The notes beneath the pieces are model-generated. The model searched no databases. It had not been told where the DNA came from and was given only the letters and a program-made list of their open reading frames with translations. A stretch of DNA of 64,000 bases from Gavia stellata. Lineage: Eukaryota; Chordata; Aves; Gaviiformes; Gaviidae. How positions within the stretch are numbered: position 1 is the first letter of the stretch; each line of letters opens with the position of its first letter. The position numbers were made by a program, and so were the translations under genes. Location of the stretch: positions 14,298,155 through 14,362,154 of the forward strand of contig NC_082596.1 of the NCBI RefSeq assembly GCF_030936135.1, in the 5' to 3' direction. Positions 12,869-23,314 of the stretch are shown here, one piece after another.

Positions 12869-13392
12869 GTACAGGATCACAGGATCACAGGATCACTAAG
12901 GTTGGAAAAGACCTGTAAGATCATCAAGTCCAACCTTAAAGAAAAAAAAAAAAACCAACAACACAAAAAACAAACCACAACACACCAAAAACCAACCCAC
13001 CCAACACCACACAGCACCATGCCCATCAAGCCACATCCCACAATGCCACATCCACACGCTCCTTGAATACCTCCAGGGAGGGTGACTCTACCACCTCCCT
13101 GGGCAGCCTATTCCAATGTTTCACTACTCTCTCAGTAAAGAACTTTTTCCTAATATCTAGCCTGAACCTCCCCTGGCACAACTTGAGGCCATTTCCTCTT
13201 GTCCTGTCACTAGTCACTTGGGAGAAGAGACCAACACCCACCTCTCCGCAACCTCCTTTCACGTAGTTGTAGAGAGCGATAAGGTCTCCCCTCAGCCTCC
13301 TCTTCTCCAGGCTAAACAACCCCAGCTCCCTCAGCCGCTCCTCATAAGACTTGTGCTCCAGACCCCTCACCAGCTTTGTCGCCCTTCTGTAC
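12869..13392 (-). mobile_element. CR1 LINE, 5'-truncated, with internal A/CA-rich expansion
   Basis: Minus-strand CR1 3' end. A caggatcacaggatcact terminal repeat is followed by the ggttggaaaagacctgtaagatcatcaagtccaacc block and then the ORF2 C-terminus ([46 protein letters not shown]). Between the 3' block and the coding part (about 12940-13020) there is an unusual A-, CA- and CCA-rich expansion not seen in the other copies. The 5' truncation is near 13392, after ctttgtcgcccttctg. Confidence 0.92.
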
Positions 13393-13859
13393 TTTCAAGG
13401 ACACTCTAAACCATCATAAAACACATTGCTGCCAAAAGCAGTTGTCCTGCCTCCTCTCTGCCCAAATTACTTGTTCTTACTTTTTTGCTACTTCTTCTCC
13501 TCAAACAGCTATTTTGTAATCTAGGTCAGTTCTCCTGACATAGGGAAAGGGACAGTGAAGAGACAGGAATGAGGAGCCCAAAGCAGGAGGCGGGTGAGAC
13601 AGCCGCTTTCCCTGGCACCGCCAGGTTAAAACAGCCGCAAAACTCTGGCTTAAACTAGAGGCAGACTCGTTATTTGAGGCAGTCCAATTGCTCAAGGAGC
13701 TCGGCTTCAATGCGCATCCTAAAGCCACTCTTCCCCTTGGCAGTGACTGAGCACACCCAAAAATCTGACTACTTCCCAGAGGTACACAAAAAATGTCCAG
13801 TCTAGGTAACCACCGACTTTGAACAATTTATTGAGCATGAGGAGCCCCCAGAGCGCTGC

Positions 13860-14330
13860 AAAGTTTTCCCACGCCAGAAGGTAACGACGGACGATAACTT
13901 GGCGAGGAGTCACCGCCGGGTTTCCCAGCAGCGTCTGGACACGGTCCCCTTTGTGGGCTCGACGCCTCCAAGCAGCGCCCTTTGTGTCCTTGAGAAAAGA
14001 GCACGGGGGAACGAGAAGCTGATCCGCCTCATCCTCCCCCGGAGGGTCCCTGCCCGGGCCCGGCGGGACAGCGCAGCATCCAGCCCGGCTCCGCGCACCC
14101 GCCCGCACCGGCCCCGCTCCGGCAGCGCATCCCGGCTCTGGGCGCTACCGGGCTCCGTGTTGCTCCTCTCACTTCAACATTGCCACCTAGTGCCTTCGGC
14201 AAGTCATTTCAAGTGGAAACGGGGGCTCGAAAGCGGGGAAATTCGCCTTTGAGGCAGAGAGAGGAGTTACAAAGGGAAGGAGCCCGCCCGTGCGAGGGAA
14301 CGCTGCTGGCAGGCGGCGGGCGGTGGGGTG
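13860..14330. promoter_or_regulatory. Upstream GC/CpG-rich block of the HAS2 promoter region
   Basis: Composition shifts sharply from AT-leaning to GC-rich with many CpG dinucleotides (gacggacgataac, ccgccggg, gcccgggcccggcggg, ccccgctccgg). Such islands mark vertebrate promoters. It lies about 0.7-1.1 kb upstream of the proposed HAS2 start. Long frames across it on both strands are typical artefacts of GC-rich DNA. Confidence 0.7.
14182..14193 (-). promoter_or_regulatory. CTCF-like core motif
   Basis: GCCACCTAGTGC matches 11 of 12 positions of the reverse CTCF core GCCMYCTRGTGG. It lies at the end of the upstream CpG-rich block. A single motif match is weak evidence of occupancy. Confidence 0.4.
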
Positions 14331-14399
14331 TGCTGTTAACTGCTGATGCCCCTGGCTGACTGTAAACCAGCAATAGAGCACAGAGTGAGCACTTCTGGT

Positions 14400-14451
14400 A
14401 AAAAAAAAAAAAAACACAAACACACCACCACCACCCCCTCCCCCCCTTTTC
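14400..14451. repeat. A/C low-complexity tract
   Basis: A run of A passes into a CA/CCA-rich and then C-rich tract ending in T, strongly strand-asymmetric. It is a simple-sequence tract with no apparent gene content. Confidence 0.85.
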
Positions 14452-14940
14452 CAGATCTTAAATTGTCTAACGTGTTTCCCAGTTTGTTTTAGGGCAAGTG
14501 GCATGGGTATTAATGCCAGTGGGAGCTTCCTTGGGTATTTGCTGCAGCAAATGTTTCCGAGAGTGAATGGGTAAAGCAGGATTGGAAACTGCAAAGTTCA
14601 TCCATTCATGGAGGCAATTCCCTTATTAATAAAAACCAGCAGCAGCAAAAACTCTCCCAGCCGAATAGCAGCTGCAGGAGGGACGAGTCCCACACCCCAA
14701 GCCTAGAGATGCAGGGACTGGGGAAAATGGGGGTTTCCCCCTAACTGGGGGGCATGAAGAGGAAATCAGGTGGTGGCAACATATGTGTATAGCATTTCTC
14801 TGCAAATTTTGCAACTTAGCTAATTGAATTCCTGCCGCTGAACTGGTCCTTGGCTGAGATCATTTCAATGGGCAGGGTTGGTTTCTTTTTTTCTTCCTCC
14901 TTACAGGAGTTCCCTCCCCTCCTTCTTCCCATCCTCCGCC

Positions 14941-14948
14941 TATTAAAA
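14941..14948 (+). promoter_or_regulatory. TATA-like element of the HAS2 core promoter
   Basis: TATTAAAA lies in a pyrimidine-rich context (ctcccctccttcttcccatcctccgcc). It is placed to set initiation near 14970, giving an exon 1 of about 600 nt, similar to the roughly 0.5-0.6 kb non-coding first exon known for mammalian HAS2. The start site is inferred, not seen. Confidence 0.4.
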
Positions 14949-15001
14949 CAACTCAAGTCTCACTTGTTAAAAGACCCCATAACGTGGAGGAGGCAGAAAA
15001 G

Positions 15002-15067
15002 CAGCAGCAGCAGCAGGAAAGAAAAAGACGTCTGGAAAATATTACCCATTCGCTGCTGCTGCTGCTG
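15002..15067 (+). repeat. (CAG)5...(CTG)5 perfect hairpin in the predicted 5' UTR
   Basis: CAG repeated five times at 15002-15016 is the exact reverse complement of CTG repeated five times at 15053-15067. The 15-bp stem closes a 36-nt loop. In the RNA it would be a stable GC-rich stem about 30 nt from the inferred cap site. Confidence 0.9.
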
Positions 15068-15126
15068 AGAAACCTCATTGAAACAGTTACTCGGTCAGCA
15101 AGGCATCACCAAAGAGACTTTATCTG

Positions 15127-15186
15127 ATGCTGTACATCTCTCAAACTTTCAGACGCTGCCTTGCAACTCTCCAGGCTCCTGGCTAG
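15127..15186 (+). other. uORF 1 in the predicted HAS2 leader, 19 codons
   Basis: An ATG at 15127, with C at -3 and C at +4 (weak context), is followed by 19 codons to TAG at 15184-15186. It is listed because it may affect scanning, not because I expect a functional peptide. Confidence 0.4.
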
Positions 15187-15333
15187 CCGGGTTTGAAATA
15201 AGATCTTCAGCTTCGACCACGAGAAACTAACTCCTAATTTATTACTTCTAACTTTTTTTTATTATTATTATTTGAAAAAAAAAGAAAATCCCACAACTTT
15301 GAGCTAGAAACTGAAGCAGAGAAAGACAAATAC

Positions 15334-15366
15334 ATGGTAATTGTGAAAACACGTGGGAGAAAATGA
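15334..15366 (+). other. uORF 2 in the predicted HAS2 leader, 10 codons
   Basis: ATG at 15334 with T at -3 but G at +4; ten codons to TGA at 15364-15366. Its stop overlaps the start of uORF 3 as ATGA. Confidence 0.4.
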
Positions 15367-15380
15367 GTAGGACTGAATAG
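15363..15380 (+). other. uORF 3 in the predicted HAS2 leader, 5 codons
   Basis: ATG at 15363 has A at -3, the best context among the upstream ATGs. It reads five codons to TAG at 15378-15380 and overlaps the stop of uORF 2 by the ATGA arrangement. Confidence 0.4.
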
Positions 15381-16522
15381 CCTTAAACGATTTTTTTTAT
15401 TTTCATTTTTAATTATTTTTTTTATTTCTGAGCGTCTCAATAAGTCCCTGAAAAGTGCGATTTGATCTTTTACCTCAAACTTGGAAACTGTTCAGCGGGA
15501 GCAACGGTACGTGAGACCACACAGCTGGCTGGAGCCCCTCTATGACCAAAGGACACAAGGACAAACAAGGTAGGTGATTTATGATTACGCTTCTGTCATC
15601 TCAAGAGCAGAAGACCCTCTCCTCCCATCCCCACTGTTCAAGGGAGGAAAGCTGAAACAGATCCCCAAAATACGAGTGGGGCTGGGGGAGGATCTTACCG
15701 GCTCTACGCTACACCTATTTCAGCAATGAATAGGACCGCAGTGAGGATGAATGAGGTTTTCAGCTTCAACCCCTCCTCCGTGTAATCCGTTTAAGATATT
15801 GCCGAGCTTTAAGATTTACCAAAAAAACCCCCAACCCAACAAACCCCCAAACCGCATCCAAACCTAGAATTAAAATAAAATCGAGCAACAGGTTAGGCAG
15901 CCGCTCCGCTGAGCCCGGCGGGGGAGGCGAGACCTGCTTACAGCCCAGGCTGGCTTCTCCCCGGCCGTCCCCTGCCTCTGCATCCAGGGCCGGGAGGGGG
16001 GACGTGACAGGAGCGGAGGGAGGGATGGGACCGCAGGAAGGAAGGCGAGGAGGCGGCCGGCGGGAGGAGGGCTCACGTCCCGCCTGGGAGGGGAGAAACC
16101 AAGGCGACCGAGCTGCCTGGGCGCCGCGCTGAGCGGAGAGGGCGGTTTCCCGACGGAGAGACGGGAGAGGAGGGGTGCGGTGGGGCGGGAGCTGCAGGCC
16201 GCCCGCGAACTTCCAGCGCTGCACGCCTGAGCCCGGCCCCGCCCCGTCGGGCAGCCCGCCGCGCCCGCCGGCGAGACCCGGGCTGGCGGCCGGCGCCCGG
16301 CGGCGGCTGTGGGGGCCGGCTGAAGGAGGTCGCACCGGGGGGCCGCAGCCGCGGGGGGCGAGGGCAGCTCCAGCGCAGCCTTGAACGCCCCCTGCCCGGC
16401 CGGCGTCGGGCGGGGCAGGCCCGCGCCGCCCCGCTCAGCCCGGCTGCCCGCAGGGGTCCCGGCTGCCCCCGCCAGCCCGGGCACGGCCACCGCCGCCGGG
16501 CGGAGCGGGGTCCGCCTCCTCG

Positions 16523-16597
16523 TGACGTGGCGGCGCGGGGGATCCCCCCCGGCGCCCCGCCCACCCGCTGTGACGCAGCCAGCACCGCCCCCATTGG
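16523..16597 (-). promoter_or_regulatory. CRE / GC-box / inverted CCAAT cluster
   Basis: TGACGTGG at 16523-16530, TGACGCAG at 16571-16578, a GC box (CCGCCCCC) at 16586-16592 and ATTGG (CCAAT on the minus strand) at 16593-16597 lie within 75 bases. This resembles an NF-Y/CREB/Sp1-type core promoter. The CCAAT orientation favours minus-strand transcription, though NF-Y works in both orientations. Confidence 0.5.
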
Positions 16598-16723
16598 CTG
16601 CGGCGCCGGGCCGGGGTTCCCCCGGCGGAGCAGCCCCGCGGCGGCGGGCGGAGCCGCGCGGACCCGGGCCGGGTCACGGCACCGCCCGCGCCGCTTCCTC
16701 GGTGTTCACCCCTCGGGAGTCAC

Positions 16724-16787
16724 CGAATCAGACAGAATCACAGAATCATGAAGGGTGGGAAAGACCTGTAAGATCATCAAGTCCAGC
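16724..16787 (-). mobile_element. Short CR1 3'-tail fragment inside the CpG island
   Basis: About 64 bases match only the extreme 3' end of CR1: acagaatcacagaatcat, then a gggtgggaaagacctgtaagatcatcaagtcca block. GC-rich sequence lies on both sides. It is a severely 5'-truncated insertion in minus orientation, and the cacagaatc tail type matches the copies at 11.9 and 12.9 kb. Confidence 0.9.
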
Positions 16788-18918
16788 CGCCGGCGCGGGT
16801 CTCCCTCCCGGCTGGAAACCCCGTCGGTGGCCCTCCGCAGACCTCTGCCCCCAGCGGCCCTTCCCTGCGCCTGTTCGAGCGTCAGTTCGCGTCTCTCGGG
16901 CACGGCCGAGACCCAGCCCTTGAGAGTCTTAACACCCTTCACCTTATCTGGCCAGACCCCATAGCAACGCTGGCAAAGAGGGGTGAAAGGGACCTTAAGA
17001 GAGAATTTACCCCATTTCCCTGCCCCGAGAGAAGACCCCAATATACTACAACACTCCTGGTGGGCGTTGTCTAAGCCCTTCTTCAGGGTCTGTACTGATC
17101 CCACATCTCCCAAGGCACAGCCGCTCCTCCACGTTAGCACTCTGCTTCATAGTCTCCTTCCATATGGATCATTTTTCCATAGGCACACACATGTTTTTTC
17201 TCCAGCACGTGTTGCATGTAACGTGGATGCCTTTGGGGTTTGCTTAAGAGAAAGGATAGGTCACTTCATTGGGCGGTGATGGCAGTGAAATACGTTCTTT
17301 TTCCCTGAAAAAATGCTCAAAATCCAGCCCCCACCAAGGTTAGAGGAGTTTTGTCACTGGTGTCAATAAAGCCAGGATTTTATTTCATGCTAGTAAATCT
17401 TTCTTATCCTACATGCAAGTGCAGAAAAACCTGGGAAAAGGTTTTCCCAGTAGGAGGAACAGCTCTACTGGATTCAGTGGCGTTTCCCGTGCTAGTTCAC
17501 TAGCAACAAGCTCAGCTGTTCGTATTTATGGTGTGGAAGCAAATTTTCTTCATTTTGTTACTGTTCAAGATTAGTGTATAAAGCAGCAAATTGCTCCTCC
17601 ATTCAGTGTAGTGGGAGTTGACTAAGTCAAACAAGATATGACCTGTGCTTTATAAACAAATTACAAGATAATAAGCTCTGAACACCAAATAAATATTTGC
17701 TGGAGTAAGGCATGGAGTAGTCAGTTCTGTGCCAAAAGCATCCATGGACTAGCAACCAGAAAACATTTCTAGACTAGATTTTTGTTTAACTGCTTTCCAA
17801 AATATCTGAATACAAATATGATTTACTTCTTGAAAGCATTTGATTGGGGGGGGAGGGCGGTGGCCTTCTTTCGGTTACTTTAACAACTAATGTATCACTG
17901 GCTACATTAGGGACAAATCCAACCAGCAGCCGCAGAATTCATTCCACATTGGTTACTCAAAGCAGTGAGAGACTAAATTTGGGCAGTTTAGTGGGAAACA
18001 TATATTGAGCAGAGAGGAGATTCTTGATGTGCTGATCAGAGCCTGTGCATGCAGATACAGTTTGCCATCATTACTAATCCTGTTCTTTATTTTAAACCTA
18101 ACCCCAGAGTTAATTTTAGTCTTATGTGAGCCCTTTCCAGAAGATCAATGGCATGACAAAATCTGGAAGTGATAAATAACCAAAAGCACCAGCTATGGTA
18201 ACTCTGCTGTAGTAAAGATGTACAGATGTAACATAACTTTTCAGTTTCCTCTCTGCAGGCTGTAAAATAGAAGAGGGAGTCTGGACAGCTATTTTATGCT
18301 TGTAATTAATGTGTACCTGGAATCATTTGTACTTCAAAGATAAATGATTTATTTTCCTGCCAAAACAAGGGTAATAACTAATCTAAATATTGGCTGAAAA
18401 AATCGTAATGCTCAGATACAGTTTGTGTATACACAAAGACTATATGTGTATAAGGCCACATACAGAATGTGTCAGCCTGTGTGCATGCACACATACATGC
18501 ACTCAGACACGCTCATGTCATTCAAGCAGCTGCTCTGTTGAAGCCAATGCTATTATTCTCACAAGTAAGGAGGGGTTTTTTAAGGCTTATAAAGGATAAT
18601 ACTCTTCCTTTAGTTGTGTGCAAAACGTCCCTCGGTAGCTGTATGCACATATACCCATGTGTGTCAGCTTTTATGTTGCCAGCCTCACTGATCTCAGGCA
18701 TCCTGCTGAGTAAGAGTTGCACGTTTATTACAGACAAACCCCTGCTGACTCTACCTTCAGGTGGATATAGGCGAGGAAAATAGGAAGTGGTGTGTTGTTG
18801 TTTGCTGGGGTTTTTTGAGGAAAAACAGTTATGTGGGACTGGAGAACCGCTGGGGTCCCGTATCAAACCAGAAAGAGTACCATTACAAATATCAGTAACC
18901 TAAGCTTTATGAAGCGTT

Positions 18919-19075
18919 TTGTCGATCTCCAAGAACCTCTTGGTGATCATGATTCCCATTTTACAGGTGAGGAAGCTGAGACACAGCAAGGTGAATTCAT
19001 TTACCTAAGGTCACCCAGCAGGTGAATGGCAACACTAGGAACAAAATCCAGATTGTCTGGGTCCTGCTGCATTCT
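18919..19075 (-). repeat. MIR SINE relic
   Basis: Read on the minus strand, it shows the MIR core in order: the gtgacctta-gtaaatgaattcacct equivalent of the 'tgtgaccttgggcaagt' box, then ctcagcttcctcacctgtaaaatgg, then gatcaccaagaggttcttggagat and an 'aaaacgcttcata' version of the 'taaagcgctt' box. This is among the clearest MIR signatures in the window and is an amniote-age insertion. Confidence 0.75.
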
Positions 19076-22000
19076 CAGATTCCTCAATGTAAGAAATGCA
19101 GTGGTTAAGCAATGACCCATCTGACAACTTCCGTAAGGGAGATTAATCTGTATAATAAATTTGTCAAATGTATGCATGCATTTTTATCATGAGCATCCCA
19201 GAAATAGCAGCTTTGCAGAGAAAGATTTTTTTTTTATGTCTGCACTACAGAACTGCAAGATAAATTATCCACTGATTTCCCTCTTCAGCAAAATACTTAA
19301 GCGTGCACTTATCTTTAATGACATACTTATATGCTTTGCTGAATCCAAAGCCTCAGCACTAAGGTTCAGAGGACCATGACTAGTAGACATTCAAGAATTC
19401 AGCTTCTATACAGGCGTGTAAAAATGAGACATTTTCAAAGGTTTTCAGTGCTCAGCACTTCTGGTTGCAACAAAGATTTGCAGACAAGTCTGATGTGCAG
19501 ATCTCGTTCATAGGGTTGGTTTGTATGAGCCTTTTAGTTTGACTCAGGAGCGTGCTATTGAAGCCGATGCTACAGTTGCCCCCCCTCCAACCAACTTGTT
19601 TTGGTTTGTGTTGCAAAGCTGTCACTGGGCACTCAAACTGGATTCCTCTTGAACGAAACTAATTGCAAGATGTACCCCTGGAGCATTACATGTTTTCAAT
19701 CCACGCTGTCTGACTAAACTTAGTTCAGAGTAAAATATGAGAATGGTGGGAGGGTGGAAGTTAGGCCCTCAGCACCAGGTGGTCCTTTTAACAGATCTGT
19801 TCCTGGACTATTTGCAATGTGGCCAAAGCCCTAGATGTCTAAAGAGAGGCACAGTTCTTTTGAACCATTAGAGGTGAAGGGGATAAAACAAGCACACTTG
19901 TGACTGAACCTTTACCTTTGTCTCTGGGACAAATATTGACTTTTGCAGTGTAAGGATTTTTAAAAATGTGTTCAGATGTTTGGAATTAATAAGTGCTAAT
20001 TCTTTCAAACAACCTTCCAAATAATTACATTTTATGTATGAACTTCCTGTGTCTCCCCCTCTTGCTTTTTAATCTTCTGGGGAAAAGCTAGCCAGAAGTA
20101 CTACATGGCAATATGTTTGAGTGTTGTACATGAGAGATGATTTCTGAAACAGATGATGTAGTGAGCAGCATCCCATGTGTTGCAAGCAAACCTAACTTCA
20201 GTTTGACCTCCAGTCAGTCACTGGTTCCATGTCCTGTATCAGCAGATGCAGGGGACCACCTGATTGCTTCCTTAGTCCTCAGCGCAGCTACACAATGGCT
20301 GGTGCAGAATAAGTGAACAGACTGCGGATAATATTGATGTGTTCAGAGACCAACACACATAGGTTTTCTGGATATGTATTTGCCCCTATTGTGTTTATTA
20401 CTCTCTTGATGTATTAGTAACAAATTCAGCTTTTTTTTCTCTTTGCCTCCTGACTTTGCAAAGGGATGAACTATGTCCAGATCCTGTTACTTTCAGAGAT
20501 GCATAAAAGCATTATTCAGTCTGAGAAAGGAGTGTGATCTCTAGTGTTAGAGTTAATACCCCAGTCATTATATGTACAATGTAGGTCAACTCTTTGGTTA
20601 ACCTGAATTTTTTTATGAAAATAATGTTAGAAGACTACAACTTCTAGTTATGCCAGTTATTAATAGTAATGTAGAGTAAGTTCTCCTCCATCGCAGGTGT
20701 GACAAAAAAAAAAATACTCTTTGTGTGGCTTTATCAGGATGCCAAAAGATACACAATAGGAAACAGTTCACTAGGTGGACCCTGATGTCAAGTACATGGC
20801 AAGGGTTCATTTCTTGGCCATGCTTTTCCATGGGAGCCTCCAAAGAGAGGCACACATTGTTTCCTCCTGTACAGTCGCTACAAGGCACATATAGACTTGG
20901 GATGGCTTGGTGAATCAAAATGCATCACTGAATCAGCAACAGCCTACATAGCATTAGGATTTAGCATATGGCTTTTGTATTTCATTTCTACTAGGTGGGC
21001 TGGTTAGCCCTGACCAGCTCCATCCATGGAAATAAACAGCTGCAAGTTCATGACAACAAATCGTTCAGTGGTAGTCTTTGAAACCTCTCTACATACACTC
21101 ATCTTGTGCATACAAACCTTGACCCTGTTTGCTGGAGGCTGTACTGGGTTCAGTGCTGTGGGGTTTGGTGAAGGTGCCCATAAAGGATTTAGGTGCCCAG
21201 ACTGCAGAGCAGGATTAACAGTCCTGTCTCAGGCTTCTTGTGCAGTACACGGGTGACATAGACACCTCCAAAGAAAGTCAGACACAGCCAGTGTCCTGCG
21301 TAGAGCAGGCTTTAATATACAGGTGTCTGCAGCTGCTTACTTAACACTAGAATCTTCAATCTTATTGCCCCCTGGAAATGTCCTTCAGGGCTGATGCAAA
21401 GCAATGGACCCTCTGACTTCTTTCAGTGCTAAATAGCTTTCACTCTTAAAATAATAATAAAGAACGAACATTGCAGGTACTGTCTTCCTCCTCCTGCTTT
21501 ACAGAACTGGTTAAAAACCTGCCCAGAAACCGCAAGATCCAGGTTTGACTCCAGAGGCAGTGAGGTAACCCACCAACTCACCTTCTCACCCAGTGAGGGG
21601 CCATGTCCCTCTCCTCAGTCCAACACCTGTTCCCATGTAGCAGCACTTCCATGTGCATACAGAAACAGCCTGCAATTATCTTTGGTCATCCAGGAATATG
21701 GACTGGCTGCACGTCTTCCATGTGTTGAGAACCTCATCTCTAGCCTAACTGGTGCTTTTTTTTTTTTTTCCTAACTGCTTCAGTGCTTATTTCCTAGGAC
21801 AAACTTACTAGGTTAAATCCCTCAAGGAACTGAAGGTCCTTTAGGCTGAGATATAAACAAAACGCTAAGCTGTGCTGATCATACGAGGTGTGTATGGTAC
21901 CCCCCGCCAATTAGTCAGCTGTTGAGTAGAGGTGTAGTGGTGGCAACTTTGAATATAAGCAATTACATTTTGCTGAAAGAATACTGCTAGTACTTAGAAA

Positions 22001-23271
22001 GAGTGCTTATCAATGAAATGACTGAAAAGTAACTGTGGCTTTGAAAGTTAAGGTGGGTGCTTGTCCTTCACCAAGCATTTGACACATCTTGACTCAGTAT
22101 GACATTGTTTTAGGCTTGCACTGTTAAAATGAAGTACTGTCCGCTGGTTCTTTGATAATACTTGATTTTAGCTTTGTGTGACAAGTTCAGGAAATTTCAG
22201 GAATTTCAACCGATGTCTTACTAAGGATGTCCTTTTACATTTTACTGTGTTAGGCCGGGCTAGATACTCATAACAGCACTGTCTGACCTTAAAATCTCTG
22301 ATGCAGCTCTTCCCTGCCCTTGGTGCTCTTATTTGACTCAGCAGTTCATTTTTGGTCTCAGACTTGTACAAGCATCATTTCCTTTTAACTTCTTGGCTCA
22401 ATTATTGGAGAAGGGTGGAGAGTTTTTGGCTTCTTTGCCATTGTTTGGGCATGTTCAAGTTGATAAAGATCAGTTCTGCTGGGCGAGTTATCAATAGCTC
22501 ACGTGCTAAAGCTTGAGAGTATTGAGCAACTTTTTCCAGACTTACCCTGAGATTCAGTCAGTTAAAAGACTATACATAAAAACCTCAATTGCACATACAA
22601 AGGGGAAAGTTTCTTTGATGAAAGCCAGGAATTTAGATCAAAACACAGTTTATTTTCCCAAGGTTGACAGTGAAAGGATAGGAAAAAGAATGCTGTTTTA
22701 TTAAGACCAGAAATCCATTTCTTGATCTTAAAAGACTGGGTTTTTGTGAGAGAGAGAAGCTGTGCTGTAATGACAAGATCAGAGAATTAATTTCTTTTTT
22801 TTTTTTTCCTTTTATGCAGAAACACTTCATAGGAAGAGAAAAAGCAATAGCAAATTAATATAAAAGAAGCTTGGTACAGTATATAGTCAGTCAAATGTAA
22901 ATGCTCCAGATCTTAATCTAAATCCTGTGAGATCTACCCATACAAGTGGTCCACTGATTTCAGTCATATAATTCTTAATGTAAGCAGACATTAGCCCCTA
23001 CTCACCAATAGGAGTTTTCTATTTCTAGCAAGAGAAGAGAAGTAGTAGACCCCAAATGGGAAAGCAGAGTACAACTGCACCATTAATGAAATCTTTACCT
23101 TGATGCCTGTGACCTTCTGCGTGCTTGAGGGATTAATAAACACACACTATTTGACTTCAAGGTGATCTAGAAGGGGATCCATTACTTAATCTGTTTTCTA
23201 AAGCGAGTCTATTTTGGGCACCGAGTTTTAATTGACCTATAGTGGTGGTAAGCGTAACCTATCTTTTATTA

Positions 23272-23314
23272 GGCCTGTCTGTGACCTGCCTTGTGAAAGA
23301 CTTTCAGACAGGCC
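23272..23314. repeat. 10-bp perfect inverted repeat in intron 1
   Basis: GGCCTGTCTG (23272-23281) and CAGACAGGCC (23305-23314) are exact reverse complements separated by 23 bases. The arms contain GTCTG/CAGAC, which is the SMAD-binding element core, and the loop holds a TGACCT nuclear-receptor half-site. Confidence 0.85.

Larger units (their letters stand above)
14970..15569 (+). other. HAS2: Candidate HAS2 exon 1 (5' UTR), start approximate
   Basis: HAS2 genes have a separate non-coding first exon spliced directly to the ATG-containing exon. Here a strong donor, acaaacaag|gtaggt, cuts after 15569, and joining it to 24950 gives the context AAGATGT with A at -3. The segment lies between the two CpG-rich blocks, as expected for a first exon. 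It contains a CAG/CTG hairpin, T-rich tracts and four upstream ATGs. Alternative donors (cg|gtacgt at 15507, ac|gtgaga at 15511) are possible. The 5' end is only estimated, from the TATA-like element. Confidence 0.55.
15880..16930. promoter_or_regulatory. CpG island in HAS2 intron 1
   Basis: An extremely GC- and CpG-rich stretch, densest at 15960-16700, beginning about 300 bases after the candidate exon 1 donor. It contains several GC boxes, a CRE-like TGACGTGG and a reverse CCAAT box. It could be part of the HAS2 promoter or serve a transcript in the opposite direction. The long open frames across it on both strands overlap each other and lack domains, so I treat them as composition artefacts. 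Confidence 0.8.

Noticed and set aside
11933..13370. Possible local gene duplicates encoding similar [12 protein letters not shown] proteins
   Set aside because: Both are CR1 ORF2 remnants with CR1 3' tails; separate insertions, not host genes.
13719..14108. 129-codon minus-strand frame upstream of HAS2
   Set aside because: GC-rich artefact opposite another long frame, with no recognisable domain or splice pattern.
15766..16923. Several overlapping open frames of 130-206 codons on both strands, rich in Pro, Arg, Gly and Ala
   Set aside because: They lie in the CpG island, where stop codons are rare in every frame. They overlap each other, have no domain and one runs through the CR1 fragment.
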